A stretch of 64,000 nucleotides of DNA from Telopea speciosissima (taxonomy: Eukaryota; Streptophyta; Magnoliopsida; Proteales; Proteaceae), in assembly GCF_018873765.1 (NCBI RefSeq), contig NC_057924.1:8742001-8806000 (forward strand). Direction: 5' to 3'. The notes beneath the pieces were generated by a model. That model was not told the DNA's origin. It did not search any database and was given only the letters and a program-made list of their open reading frames with translations. Shown here piece after piece: positions 49,553 through 61,494 of the stretch (the first letter of the stretch is position 1; every line of letters begins with the position of its first letter). Position numbers and translations under genes: made by a program.

Positions 49553-52069
49553 AGGATAGTGTAACTGAAGCCTTTTTGTCTCCTCCTTCCCCTCGTCCTT
49601 CTTCAACCTTTCTATATTTTCTGTATAATAAAATCTACTCCTTTGTTCAGCAGAATAGGTAGAGAGGATGCAGAGGTCGCACTTGCGGTGACCAATTAAA
49701 AGAAAGAGAGCTTGAGGGGGCTTTTTCCTTGAACCAACTACCGTCCATATCAGATCATCTACTCGCCATCTCCCCCGTTGCTTTACCCCCTTATTTTTCT
49801 TCCATCGATTATTGACCAACCTCCGCTTGCTCTGCAACTAGTTTTTCTCCCATCTAATGAAATTCCAACCCTCTCCTTTTGCAATGGTTCTTGGTGGCAG
49901 AGTTTGGACGCTGAAGTACATCTAATCAAACATGATGATTTCTTTCCTTCTCTTTGTCAATCCTTAACCGAATCTATTGTTTTGTCAATCTTTAACCATA
50001 TCTAAGCATGAACAGAAAGACCTAACTCGGCTGGTTTTCACTTACTCAAACAAAAATATCGAATCGATGGAAAAACAATGTTACTCAGATCGAGTTTGGG
50101 CATTTTTCAAGCTTGACTAGTCTTCATGACTCTTGATCAGATTTTATGATTATTTTATTAGATTTGATCGACCCTGTTGAGTCGAAACCCAGTTTCGCAA
50201 CTATGACTTAAGTAAGAAATTATCAGATTATGATATAATTCTGTATTTCATTCATATAATTTAGATTAGATTACAAGTGATATATATACAATACTAGATT
50301 GTTCAAAAGATGTTATCGTGAGTGACTCAAAGTCCTCGCATGTGAAACCGAATAATACAAAGTGGAATATAAAAAGGAATCCTAATGCTAATGAAAGAGT
50401 TTTAATGTTAATGAAATTATAATTCCGTTAATACATCCCTCAAGGTGAAGGATGAGTGCATCGAAGCTTCAACTTGTCATCCATGAATTAATTGCGGGTG
50501 GTAGGCAAAGCTTTGATAAGACTGTCGTCGTGATATTCCGTCGCGCACTCAGTCCCAACAAAGGGAGCTGAAATGACCTCTCTACCCTGCCCAAACCCCG
50601 CCCGGGGGGGGTCCACCATCCCCCTATTAGATGAACTGGGGCACTGGGCCGATCAGCAAACTGGAGGTGATAATTTTCCGAGGTCTGGACTGTGGGCGTA
50701 CAGTCTACAGAGAAAGAGAGAAAAAGACTAGGAAAATGACAAAAGAGCATGTGAACTCTAAAATAAAGAAACGGCAGAGTACTTTTGACGCTTTGACCTG
50801 TTGAATTTTTTTTTTTTACTTTGACCTGTTGACCGGCGTTGATTGCCCTCTTATTCTTTACAGTAGACAGTTAGCAGTCAGGACTCAGGACTCGGGACTC
50901 GGGACTCAGTACAGAATGAATGTGAACAGACCGAATGATTTCTCTTTCTCTGTGTGGCTATGTTTGGATGTGAAGAAAGAAAAAACTGAGAGGTCTTTTT
51001 CTCCCACACCCCCCCCCCCCCCCCTCCCCAAAAAAAACTCTTCAATTTTAGTATCCATTTTAAAAAATCCAAATCCAAAACAAACAATAAGAGAATTAGT
51101 TAAATTTTATATTGGGTATAAGAATTAGTTTAATTCGATATTGATCCAGGTCCTCTCCAAGGAAGCTCAGCGCTTAGGGGAGCATTCAAGGGTTGAACTG
51201 TATCACACATATCTCGGCACATGCCTAGAAATATGTGTGTCACAATCCAACGATTGAATGTTCCCTGAACATGTTGGACTCCCTAGAGAGGAGCTCAATC
51301 CTTTTTTTCGATTGGTTGTAATCGATTCAACCAGTTTGGATTGAATTATAACATCTATGTAGATATCAGAGAATTTGCTCTATATGTTGAAGGGAATTGG
51401 AAATTGGAATCACTCCTTCCTTATGCTTTCTTGTGGGGAAGCAAAGTAAAGTCACAGCAGTCATTGATACACGGCTGTTGCTTTGGGAGAAAACAATACG
51501 TAGTTTCCTACCCAAAGGCACGCATACCCGGCCCCACATACACACTCACTTGATACACGTGACAGTCCGCTTTTCCTCATAAAGCCATAGGATTTTGCCT
51601 CCCTCTTTCTTTCGTTCTTTCTTTTGGAGCCCAAAAATCTCATATCATCTCAACCATCCAATATTAAGAGAAGTGGGCCCACAGTTGCAGGAGACGGTGA
51701 AGCTGACGAGGGCATAAGGAGTAGGGAAAATTGTCACCTCCAGTTCCCTTTTCTTCGGATCGAGATCTTCTCCAGCGCACTTGTGTGTCAGATGGTGCCC
51801 AACGTACATCGTGTGATTGGATGACTCCAATCCACACCATTGCACACATCCCAATGCAATAACATGTGGTTCGGGGTCTCCTCAATCCCCTTCATAGAAC
51901 CAACATACAGGAGTACAGTAATTGTAAATCTTTATCAATTTTCTATGGTCAAAAGAATTCTCTCTTTCCCATTTCTCACAAAATGGCTTTTTTCCCATGA
52001 AAACGCAAGCGCAAGGTAAGACCTAGGAAGGCACTCCGGTCTCTTTCTCTGAGATCCAAGTCAAGAAGC
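49553..52069. other. Intergenic stretch with a foldback MITE
   Basis: No gene was recognised. The segment 50560-50640 (GCCCAAACCCCGCCCGGGGGG) resembles the loop regions of other foldbacks. A poly-C run lies at 51009-51024. The region 51640-51900 has a TTGTCACCTCCAGTTCCC motif like that in the foldback at 3570, possibly a decayed relative. Confidence 0.4.
51143..51300. mobile_element. Foldback MITE
   Basis: Arms of about 70 bases pair: GATCCAGGTCCTCTCC with GGAGGAGCTCAATC-type sequence inverted, and CACACATATCTCG / GAAATATGTGTGTCAC at the centre. It is non-coding. No clear target duplication was found. Confidence 0.6.
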
Positions 52070-52081
52070 TTTTATATATAT
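52070..52081 (+). promoter_or_regulatory. TATA box of the small membrane-protein gene
   Basis: TTTTATATATAT lies about 125 bases upstream of the start codon at 52202, which predicts a leader of about 95 bases. Confidence 0.5.
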
Positions 52082-52201
52082 GGGATACCGGCAACACCAT
52101 ACTTGTATCCTCAGTTCCAGCATATCTGGTGAAACAAGCACAATCAGAAAGTAATTGGCAACCAGAAAGCTCTGTTTTGCATGTCATATAACTAACTGTC
52201 T

Positions 52202-52591
52202 ATGATGGCTCGATTTCTTATCCTCTGCTCAATTCTGTTCATGGTGGAGGTTTTGGTAATGCAGGCAATGGCACGAGAGTACCGATTAGTTACAGAATTG
52301 AAGCAATTCAAGGCTGGGAGCGAGGTCGACGACCGAGGTACCAGTGCTACCTCAGACCCACCTGCTTCTGTTTCAGTAGAAGAAGAAGACAAGAAGCGGG
52401 TGTCGTCGGAAAACGCTGAACCACCCAATTTTCGTTTCAAGAAGCATCACCATTCCTCAGATAAATCCATTTGCGGTGGAGGTGTTATCCTTGGAGGCCT
52501 TGCCACCGTCGCCTTCGCTGCTGTTTTCAGCTACATCCGCGTAACAAGAAAAAGGAACCCAAGAACGATGACAAGTGGCACTTTCAGCTAG
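52202..52591 (+). CDS. Small single-pass membrane protein, unknown function
   Basis: This single-exon frame of 129 aa has two adjacent Met codons at the start; the second (52205) could equally be used. Residues 1-24 (MMARFLILCSILFMVEVLVM…AMA) form a signal peptide ending at an AMA-R cleavage-type site. A hydrophilic, acidic/serine-rich segment with VSVEEEDKKRV follows, then a basic FRFKKHHHSSDK stretch. A glycine-rich membrane helix (GGGVILGGLATVAFAAVFSY) is followed by a basic RVTRKRNPR tail. The layout predicts a type I protein with a short extracellular domain. I recognise no domain. A TATA box in the right place and clean signal/TM architecture support a real gene. Whether another exon follows is not clear. 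Confidence 0.7.
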   Translation: MMARFLILCSILFMVEVLVMQAMAREYRLVTELKQFKAGSEVDDRGTSATSDPPASVSVEEEDKKRVSSENAEPPNFRFKKHHHSSDKSICGGGVILGGLATVAFAAVFSYIRVTRKRNPRTMTSGTFS

Positions 52592-52912
52592 CTCTGGCCC
52601 CGTTCAATGTTATTTTTTTTTTTTCCTTTTTTTTGTTTTTGTTTTTGTTTTCACCTCACTCATCAACCACGCAATTAAATTTTGTGTACAATCGCACCGG
52701 CTGGTGGTGAGATCTCAGGAATTCGGATTATAGGTGCTATACCCCCACCAAACATCGTATTTGTAGAATGCTAATACAAGTTGCAGAGTATAGATATGAA
52801 GAAACATTTTCAGGAAGATTCCAAGTTTTTTTTTTTTCTGTAAAAATTGAATGGTAAAGTGGAGAGAAACTTCACTTTCCCATTCCTGTTTGATCATGTT
52901 GTCTATCCCATC

Positions 52913-53377
52913 TAAGGTTCAAAATCCAGGTATCGGACTCGGTATCGGTCATTGTCAAAATCTTTTTGGATCAGAATTGGATTGGTACAAATCGGTCAGA
53001 ATCTGTCAAAAAACCCTCAAAATTGTTTTTTTATGGATTGGGTCATGTATCAGTCAAAGTTAGTGGATGTTTGATTTTGGGATCGGATCAGCCGATATTA
53101 TCCAGATTGGATCGATCAATATTGGTTGATATCGGTCAGTATCAGTCAATATCGGTCTAGATAATATAAAAAATAAAAATAAAAAACTTAAAACTTTGAA
53201 AAAATAAAAAAATATTCAGTCGAATCGGATCAGATCTGCCGATCCAACCGAATTGGTCAATCCAAGGAACGATCCAGTCAAACCTTTCCGTATTGGTCAA
53301 ATCTCAAGATCAGCCTCGACCGATACCGATCCAATCCAACCGATATTAACTGATCCGATCCGAGATTACGAACCATG
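52913..53377. mobile_element. hAT-type MITE, family A copy 2
   Basis: The ends TAAGGTTCAAAATCC and GATTACGAACCATG match copy 1 at 14721-15166, as does the interior of ATCGGTATCGGTC-type units. Flanks ATCCCATC (52905-52912) and ATACCATC (53378-53385) form an 8-bp duplication with one mismatch. Confidence 0.8.
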
Positions 53378-53385
53378 ATACCATC

Positions 53386-54215
53386 ACCATGTCGGTCCTA
53401 ACTACACAAGAATCCCATCCCGTAGTTCTCGCTAAACAAACGGACCTTATTGGTAGAAATTTTGAGCTCTACCTTGGCTTGTATTTTAAGTTTTTGTTAC
53501 AAAGGGTGATAAGGAGTATTTATGGAAACAAAAGGGACAAGGATTGGTACCTTACACGTACATGCAGAGGAACTCAACTTGTTATTGATTAGTTCATCTC
53601 TTGTTTCAAGAAGGTTAAGCAAGTTGAGTCCCTAGAAACTTAGGAACTCCTAAAATTTGTCATTCATGTGGATTTCAATTTGTCACTCATGTGTATTGCA
53701 GCAGATCTGTTGGGAGAACAATCAAACTTATTCATAATTTCTTTTAGTAAAACGTTAAGTGTTGCCATGCTCAGGTTGAATGGGATCCTATTCATTGCAG
53801 GGCGAAAGAGGATTGGAATGGGTATCGAGAGGATATTTTGGAATACACCTAAACATAGGAAGGGTTTGTGATCCCTAGGATGGTGGATGAATCATTTTCT
53901 ATGGGTGGAAGGAAACTTAATCCAGTATAAAAATATTCCTATCAATTTGAGAATTGTATATGGAGAAAAAGCAAACCAAAATATGGTTAAAAAGTCAAAT
54001 ATAATATCCAAAAAGGACCATTCAAATACACATGATTAATATGCCAAGCTGGTCCAATAGTGTAGAGCTTAATGGTATACTAAGCTGAACCAGTTAGGTG
54101 TACTAAGCTGGAAAATTATCTCCCAAAGAATTAGTAGTCTAGTTAAAGAAGTGAGGGGTACTCTTGTCAATTCATCATATCTCCAACGGTCTTCATCCAT
54201 TCCGTCGTCTATATG
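53386..54215. other. Intergenic stretch upstream of the FLA gene
   Basis: No gene or repeat was recognised. The sequence is AT-rich and carries the FLA promoter at its right end. Confidence 0.45.
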
Positions 54216-54218
54216 GAT

Positions 54219-54228
54219 TCATATAAAG
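54219..54228 (+). promoter_or_regulatory. TATA box candidate of the FLA gene
   Basis: TCATATAAAG lies about 100 bases upstream of the start codon at 54321, which predicts a leader of about 65-70 bases. Confidence 0.45.
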
Positions 54229-54320
54229 AAATGCTGTGTGTTTTCTCCTCATAAACAAAAGCTTTCTGTTCATCTTTCCCTTCTTCGTGTTCTGAAACAA
54301 AATTCTCTATTGTTTCGGAC

Positions 54321-55415
54321 ATGGCGTTTTCTTGCCCGCGTTGGTGGCATGCTTTAGTATACTTGGCAATCTCTGTAACTCTCGCCGTTATTGTAATCTC
54401 TACAACATTCCACTCGAAACCCAAGACCACCCAAGTCTTATTATCTCCGAAATCAGATTCTCGCAACCTGCACGGATTATCTCTGGGTTTGTATGCTTCT
54501 CGAGCTCTACGGAAGTCTGGATTCAAGGTTATGGCTACCTTTCTTGATATCTCTCCCTTATTATTCCACCCATCTACTTCAGAATTGACCATATTCGCCA
54601 TCCAAGATCCACCCATCTCTAACATTTCTCTCCCTCCATTGCTGACGAGAGAACTCCTCCGTTACCACACTTCTCCTTCCAAGCTTTTCATGGAAGATCT
54701 TCTCAAGAAACCTCAAGGTAGCTGTGTTTCGACTCTTCTTCCTGGAAAACAACTTGCGATCACCAAAGTGAATGCTGCAAAAGGAAAGATCGAAATTAAT
54801 CGGGTCTTGATTACTCATCCGGATATCTTCGTCCAAGGCCCCTTGTCGATTCACGGAGTTCTTGGGCCTTTCGTTCACTTTTCTCCAGAGGATATTGAGC
54901 AGGACAAGAGTCCAATCGCTTCAAATCACTGCAATTTAAATTCGAGTCTGGTTGCAAATGTAACTAAATCGACAAAAAGTGTGCCTTGGAGACGAATTAT
55001 TAGATCACTCGGCTCAAACGGGTTTGTTTCTTTTGCGATCGGATTGCGATCAGTTCTTGATGTGATTCGTCAAGAATACGGTGGTTTGAGTTCTGTGACA
55101 CTCTTCGCTCCGCCGGAATTGATTGATGTTGCATCACCATTGCCGATGCTGGAAAGGATTGTGAAGTTCCATATCTCAACTCAGCTATTTACGTACAGGG
55201 AACTGGCTTCGCTACCTGAGAAAGCCTCCCTGATGACTCTGGTTCCTGGTCAAGATCATAAAATTACAAATGGTGTTGTTGATTTCAGAGGAATTCTAGC
55301 CATTAACAATGTGGAAATCACAGTGCCAGATGTTGTCTTGTCAAAAAGGTTTGTTATCCACGGGATATCTCGAGCTTTCGAGATGGTAAAGCTGCCGGCG
55401 GCCACTTCCACTTAG
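54321..55415 (+). CDS. Fasciclin-like arabinogalactan protein (FLA19/20/21 type), intronless
   Basis: This single-exon frame encodes 364 aa. FLAs are secreted or surface cell-wall glycoproteins that act in adhesion and wall structure. An N-terminal hydrophobic segment (ALVYLAISVTLAVIVIS, about residues 11-27) serves as signal peptide or anchor. The first fasciclin domain covers roughly residues 45-185, with ELTIFAIQDPPIS, the YHTSPSKLF H1-type box, and VLITHPDIFVQGPLSIHGVL as the H2-like end. The second covers roughly 220-358, with SSVTLFAPPELIDV, LERIVKFHIS and VVLSKRFVIHGISRAFE. There are few Pro/Ala/Ser/Thr-rich AGP tracts and no obvious GPI signal, which matches the FLA19-21 subgroup rather than the GPI-anchored ones. 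It appears intact. Confidence 0.9.
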   Translation: MAFSCPRWWHALVYLAISVTLAVIVISTTFHSKPKTTQVLLSPKSDSRNLHGLSLGLYASRALRKSGFKVMATFLDISPLLFHPSTSELTIFAIQDPPISNISLPPLLTRELLRYHTSPSKLFMEDLLKKPQGSCVSTLLPGKQLAITKVNAAKGKIEINRVLITHPDIFVQGPLSIHGVLGPFVHFSPEDIEQDKSPIASNHCNLNSSLVANVTKSTKSVPWRRIIRSLGSNGFVSFAIGLRSVLDVIRQEYGGLSSVTLFAPPELIDVASPLPMLERIVKFHISTQLFTYRELASLPEKASLMTLVPGQDHKITNGVVDFRGILAINNVEITVPDVVLSKRFVIHGISRAFEMVKLPAATST

Positions 55416-55856
55416 ATCAGTTTCAGAGCTTTCAGCTAATCAACTTAGCTTATTAGCCTTCTGCCCTTTACAAGAGAGGAAGAAATTTGTATAGTTGTTG
55501 CTTCAATGATACATTTTATTTTGGAGAATGAAATCTGTTCCAGAGTGAAGTTGTAAAGCCTTGGAAGACGCATTCTTCTTCTCTTCCCTGTTTTACGGCT
55601 TTCTTTCTTTTCCTGCTCTCTGCTTCTTCCCTTGGATTCCAATGATAAATGGAAAGGAAAACAGGTGAATACGCCCTCCACGGCTACGGGCTACGGGCTA
55701 CACTGACCCTCGAATGCTGCCAAAGGCTAGAGAGCTATGGACTTTCCGTATGCGTTGTTTGTTATAGAAGCTTTGAACTCCATAATAATTCTAAACCAGG
55801 ACAGGACAGGACTAATCCAATTAAACAGCCCAGCCCAGTACCACCCTAAGTGGGCT

Positions 55857-56032
55857 AGATTTGGTTCCTGATCCTCTACGGCGTAACTGGCAGAGCGACC
55901 TGAGCGACGCACATGCAGGTCGCCCTACAATGTCTGCCTTGCCCCTGCCCGAGCAGGGGTAAAGCGGTCATTGCAAGGCGCCCTGTTTGTGCGCCGCTCA
56001 GGCCGCTCTGGGCAGGGCGCCGTACCAAATCT
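55857..56032. mobile_element. Foldback MITE, GC-rich
   Basis: The arm starting TAGATTTGGTTCC is matched inverted by the end GGTACCAAATCT-type sequence (CGTACCAAATCT). Internally GCAGAGCGACCTGAGCGACGC pairs with the inverted GCGCCGCTCAGGCCGCTCTG, and CCCCTGCCCGAGCAGGGG forms the loop palindrome. It is much richer in GC than its flanks. The loop recalls GGGCAGGG-bearing loops of other foldbacks here. Confidence 0.65.
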
Positions 56033-58008
56033 GAATACGCTAGATTTCTTCTTCTACAGCAGCTCATATGTAGTTGGCAAGTACAAATTCTCCATCTCGT
56101 GACCTACTCACCTACCAAGATTAGGAACTGGAATAACACTTTTAAAGCTTAGAGAATAAATTTGGGAATCATTAATGTGAGTTTCCTTCTTTTCTTTTTT
56201 TTTTTCTTTAGAAAAAACATCTTTCTTATAGAATTCATCCAATTCAGTCTCAAATTGATTTCTCCTTTTTAAACAAGTATGTATGAAAATCTATCAAACA
56301 TTCTACTTGATTTTAAGGGAAGTGTTCTCTGTCGGGAAGCGTGGCTCCTATGCCTACGAGAGACCCAATCAACACCCCCTTTTGGTTCAATCTAAGGGGC
56401 TAGGGAAGTCATTTTATCGAGAGGCACGGGAGTCATTCTCCCTAACAAGAAACTTTCTTCCTTGATTTTAAGGAGGGTTCCCTAAAAGGCAGTGTGGCAG
56501 AAGCATTAATGGGGAGGGATCTCCGCTTTACATGGGGGGTGCAGTGCTCATTTCGCACCCCTTTACGTCTATGGAACATCCGCTATGCTGCAATGGGATT
56601 TTCGCCTTTCATGGGGGGTGTTGCGGTCACCCATCTATGTCTGGGCACCTTTGCCACACTACCTTTCAAGGTTCTTTTTCCATTGATTTTAGCCTTTTAG
56701 GGGAAAAGAATGTTGCTTGGTCGCGAGCTACTATGCCGAGACACAGGGTTGGTGAAATGACGATGTCTAGGCATACACTCTCGTTTGGCCTTGACACTAG
56801 TGTAGTGGCCACACGACCAAACAACATTCTCTCCCTTGATTTTACTATGCAACCAAGTAAAAAGGTTTAACTTTCCTATCCTAACTATTTTCTTTTCTAA
56901 CTTTTGTTTCTTCTCTATAATCCATTTTCATTCATATCAGAATAATCAACAAGAGGCCAAGATAAAATGATTTACTTTTCTTTTTCTCTAATTTTGGTTT
57001 TAGCTCATATATTTTCACATATGTTCACAGGAACAAGAATTTATGACTCGCATGGTTCCCTCGCAAAACTATCGTTCGAGTCCTCTTGAAATCGAAAATC
57101 TCATCTATGTTGATGCCCCTACGCACACTCTCATTAACCCTTGCACCAATGCAGGAGCTATACAACCAGACAACTAGGCAGCGATCTCTTGCTCCGAACT
57201 TTACTAGAAACTTTGGACAATTGCAACAAATGCACCTACTGTGGAAAGTGTCGACAAGGAAGATATTGATTGTGTTAAATTTGAGGATACCAAATTATTT
57301 TTGATATTTCCTTCTTATTTCTCTCTTGCCATGACTCAAGTCATGATCCTAAGAAGGGTTTACAATTTTATATTTTATAATTTCAAATTAATCAGAATGA
57401 TTGAGATCTCATGGGTTACCTGACCTAGCTCTCCAGAGTCCAGACACTAAAGTGCAGCTTTTTCCTACTTTTCATATTTATATAAGAATCGGGTACAGGG
57501 TTCAACCCATTACTAAAATGTTTATACTTTCCAATGGAGACTGCCATGGAAGATAAAACAAAGCCAAGCCAACCAATCTACCAACCAACCATGAAGGAAC
57601 AGTACAGGGTAGGAGAAAGATTCCCCCTATCACTAGCTAATTGCCTACTACCTACTACAATCAATCACAATGCATGCAAAAGATCTATGTTTCTCTTCTC
57701 TTCTCTTCTCTTTAAAAGACACTCTTTAGTCTCTCTCTCAGGAGCACTAGGTTAGTCTTGTTCATAGTTAAATCAAAGAATTCTAATCTAATCCAAAGTG
57801 AGAAAACCCAACAAAATTACTCGCTTTGATCCCTTCCCTTTACTGTATATATATATTTGCAAGACGAAAAAACATAACAAACACAAGTCCAAAACCCTAA
57901 TTCCCAAATTTCCGATTTTTACAGCCCTAATACACATCTCTAATGGCAAGAAAGAAAAAGAGAAGGGGAGGAAGTGGGAAAAGCACAGGGAAGCGGTTTC
58001 AATTAGTT
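56033..58008. other. Intergenic stretch with foldback repeats
   Basis: It contains the foldback listed at 56701-56835 and related CACCC-rich repeat sequence at 56500-56690 (GGGAGGGATCTCCGC, TTTCATGGGGGGTG) that resembles 62100-62230. A CT-rich tract lies near 57690. The DUF538 gene's 3' end probably falls at the right margin. No other gene was recognised. Confidence 0.45.
56701..56835. mobile_element. Foldback MITE
   Basis: GGGAAAAGAATGTTGCTTGG at the left pairs with the inverted right end CCAAACAACATTCTCTCCC, and GTCGCGAGCTACTATGCC partly pairs with GTAGTGGCCACACGAC. It is non-coding. Confidence 0.55.
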
Positions 58009-59009
58009 TCATCTTTGGGCGTCAAATCCCTTCTGCTTCCTGCCATCCGAAACGCCTGCAAAGCAACGATTAATTTCGACTTACTTTTCGAAATCACTCA
58101 AATAAACAAATAAAACGTTCAAAAAGAAAAATCAGTTTCAGGCTTTCAGCAACAGGTCACAAGAAGAAGAACAAAAAGGCTATATGGACTATGGGTTGGA
58201 GAAGAAACCGTGTTCCTAAATCCGCAAATGTACTTCAAAAAATAAGGGTTTAGGGAATTACTTCAGTATCAGAGAACCTCAAACCGGGTTCACACCCACG
58301 AAATGAAAAAGGCAAATCAACTAATGCCGACACGAAATCCATGACGGAATGAAAATTCCTAATTGTTCAATAAAATAAAATAAAAACATTTCTTTAAAGA
58401 AAAAAAAAAAATAGAATAAGAAACAATTTCATGAATCATGAAGGTTGCTTGGATCGAGGGGAATTAAGAAGAACCTGATCTGAAACTCAGTGACCCATGC
58501 CCTTTGGGTTCGCAATCAGGCGGATCGTCGAAGAGAGAAAGGGAAAGTTGCTTATGAGCGACTCCGATGTCGAAAAGTATAACGCCCGATGATGGATCGT
58601 CAACTACGATCCCTTTAATGGGTAACCATAGAAATAGCTCTTTCTGTGAGAGACCTTCAAGCCCAGCAAGTGCTCCATAGCTGAGATTACCTTTTACAAC
58701 ACTATCAAAGTAGACTCTGTCCTCGAATTTCGCTAAACAAGGCCGATCGAGGAACACTTCCAGAAGGCCGTTTTCGTGTAGATTATACGATTTTACAGCC
58801 TTCGGGAGGAGACCGGCAGGCAACCCATTGTTTCTGAGGAGATCGTGGATCGGATCGCAGTGGGCAAGAGGAAGAACAACGATCAGAACGCCTAAAAGCA
58901 TCAGAAACGCCGTGAGACGATGACTCTGCTGTAACGCCATGTCCTTCAAATGGAAAAGGAGGGAGGAGAAGAAGGGGTTTTGCGGAGGTTCTAAGAATTT
59001 TGGTGCCAT
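58009..59009 (-). CDS. DUF538 family secreted protein
   Basis: DUF538 proteins are small, mostly secreted plant proteins; Arabidopsis SVB is one. The frame opens at 59009, but a TATA box lies only about 16 bases beyond that ATG. A transcript starting about 30 bases downstream of the box would begin near 59000, so the true start is more likely the Met at 58940 (MALQQSHRLTAFLMLLGVLI), which begins a clean signal peptide ending at LAHC-D. Conserved landmarks are IHDLLRNNGLPAGLLPKAVK, GLLEVFLDRPC, VYFDSVVKGNLSYGAL and LEGLSQKELFLWLPIKGI. Unspliced, it stops at 58464 (158 aa from 58940). A donor at 58474 and acceptor at 58056 would instead add a 47-base exon (58055-58009) ending SDGRKQKGFDAQR, giving 170 aa. 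I slightly prefer the spliced form. Confidence 0.85.
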
Positions 59010-59024
59010 CGAAGATTGCGGTAC

Positions 59025-59038
59025 ATATTTATATAAAG
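59025..59038 (-). promoter_or_regulatory. TATA box of the DUF538 gene
   Basis: CTTTATATAAATAT on the minus strand. Its position argues that translation starts at 58940 rather than at the first ATG, 59009. Confidence 0.65.
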
Positions 59039-59040
59039 AC

Positions 59041-61480
59041 TCTTTAAAAGGACGACTCCCCCCACATATTCAATTACTAAATAGCCCTTATTCCCATAGA
59101 AAAGGTCCAGGCGTTACCACTGTCAAATGACCAATTTAACCTTATAAAATGTGTCACTCTCGCCGCTTCCAAAATACAAACCCTAGTCCTTTAATTAAAT
59201 AGTGTTAACATAGTATGGATGGACAACTCACCTTTCCCATCCTTGTCTTCTCACTAAATATAGGTTTTTTGGGGGTGGGGGGGGGTATTACATGACCCGC
59301 AAAATAAAGAAATGAAGGGGTAGTTTGGTAATTTGAGTAGTTGAGTGAAAGAGTATACGATTGACGACAATGGAGAGTTTGTTACGGCTTGAAGGATGAT
59401 AAAGTAAATCGACAACTTCCTTAAAACTGGTAAGATTTTATGCTGAGTAATGCTCTACAGGATAAACTCTTGCTTTGCATGGTAAGTGTGACTCAGATAG
59501 AGAGAGAGAGAGAGAGAGAGGGGAATCGTGACAGTGATAACAGCTTGGCAGAGGGTGGGGAGAGCTAAGCTGTAAGCAGTAGCAGATCTCTGGCGCATTG
59601 CTCAGTTTGACAAGGTGGTGGAAATTACGAAGTTTTCATCTTAAAAAACTAAAGTCCAAACTCATATCCCCAGGCAAACAACGAAAAGGACATCGCCGGT
59701 TTTCTTTACCTTCTTGGTGTCCAAGGGCAAAAATGGTAGTATAAAATTTATCTTAGATACAATGATGTCATTACCATTTTTTTATTTATGGTCCAGGTAG
59801 CAAATTAACAATTTATTGTAATAAAAAATGTTTATATGAGGATATTCCTTTTCTTATTTAATATTTAACCTTTCTTTTATATTTATTTAATTTTCTTTCC
59901 TTAAGCATATGAGAATGAATTTATTTTTAATTAATTCACCAAAAAAAAGAGTTTATTTTTAATTAAAAAAAGAATTCTTTGAGCAAACAGGAGTATAGAG
60001 GTCATTTCATGTGAAGAGGAAGAGAGAGACAAAGAGCACTAGTTTTTACCCTTTACATTTGACTTAGAGAACATTTTCCTTTAATTTATGGGAAAAATTT
60101 CGCTACACAACCTTTAGAAATATATATGTCCTCTCATATAATCTCTCTATTATGAATCATTTTATAAATGTTTTGATACCAGTAGAAAGCAATGGTTCCT
60201 CCATTGACATATATAATATTAATATAATGGAGTAACATATGGATCTTCTCCCTTAATTAATATTTTTTTCTATAAATGATTATTTACAGATACCTAATAA
60301 TAATTTTCTGGGAATGATTTCCCCAAACTACCAATATGGGAGGGATTTTTCATGTCAAATCAATGGTGGTGAATATAATAATATATCATATAGGAAAAAA
60401 TAAATAATAAAATAATTTATATGAAAAACAATGGTACACTGACAACATGGGAAACTTGTTCCCTAATTTTCTTTCGAGAAAAAGTTCTTTATTCGGGAGT
60501 TTGATCTATGCCAGCACTCCCATGAGTCTCTCTCTCTCCTCTCCATTTGAAAAGACACCTCTACCCTCTTATTTTGAGGAAGAGAGAGATAGACACATGA
60601 GTCCGGAGAGAGAAGTACTTCCCTTTTCTTTCTTTGAAATTTTCCTATAAATGAAAGATCCTTTAGTACATACATAGCCAATATTCAAATGCGTAAGAAT
60701 AGTTTCACTCTTGTGATAGTGTGTGATACTCTTTTTGGTAATTAGGAGAAAACAAAAGGGTGTTATTGAAATTTCATAGGTTAAAACAGTGTTTATGAAT
60801 AGTAAACAAACAATAACCAAAAGAGAGTTCCAAGAATTATGATTAGTATAAACATTATGATTACAAAGCTTGTTTAAAATGGCGTGTTTTACTTATCTTT
60901 TTCAAATTGATTGAACGTAAAAAGAGGAAGGCATAGAGGGGAGAGTTTAGAATATAATCTTTTAATTCTTTAAGGTGGCAATCACTTTATCTTTCTTTGT
61001 GAACACTTTCCATGGTTTCTCTAATGACATTTCGTACATGGGATTGATTGAAAACCCATGCGTTTGTCTGTGACATGGCCTACCTATCTCCTCAATCCTC
61101 ACCAAAATTTCAAAAAAATGGAATTGGATCGGCGAAATCGGTTATGGTTAATCTTGATTTCTCTCATTTTGGAACACTTGACTCATCTTCCATTTCAATT
61201 GATTTGGAATGAAATCGGATCAGAATCAACTGGACCGAACCTGGTCCTGATTCAGATTCAAAGTTTAATAATCTTGGTACTCACCAGTCACCATCAAGCA
61301 TGGAACGGCATGGTCTTGAAACTCGAGATCTATGATGGGGGTGTGACTCAACTAATTCCGCTTAATTTAAGGAAAGTCAAGGTTCTGAGTGGAAAGGATT
61401 TCTTACCCCCGGATAATAAAATGGAAAGGATTTGATTGATTTGATCCCCAATTTCGAACTTTTTGGAGTTGTTCTTGTAC
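59041..61480. other. AT-rich intergenic stretch
   Basis: It holds a (GA)n microsatellite near 59500, a poly-G run near 59275, and copy 2 of the dispersed repeat at 60477-60620. No gene was recognised; the open frame at 61058 has no domain. Confidence 0.45.
60477..60620. repeat. Dispersed repeat, copy 2
   Basis: It shares GCCAGCACTCCCATGAGTC, CTCTCTCCTC and TGAAAAGACACC with 41892-42010. Both appear to be the same unclassified MITE. Confidence 0.5.
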
Positions 61481-61494
61481 AAAAAAGTACGAGA

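Noticed and set aside
50829-51128. Pro-rich open frame near a poly-C run
   Set aside because: The Pro tract is the poly-C run, and no protein features remain without it.
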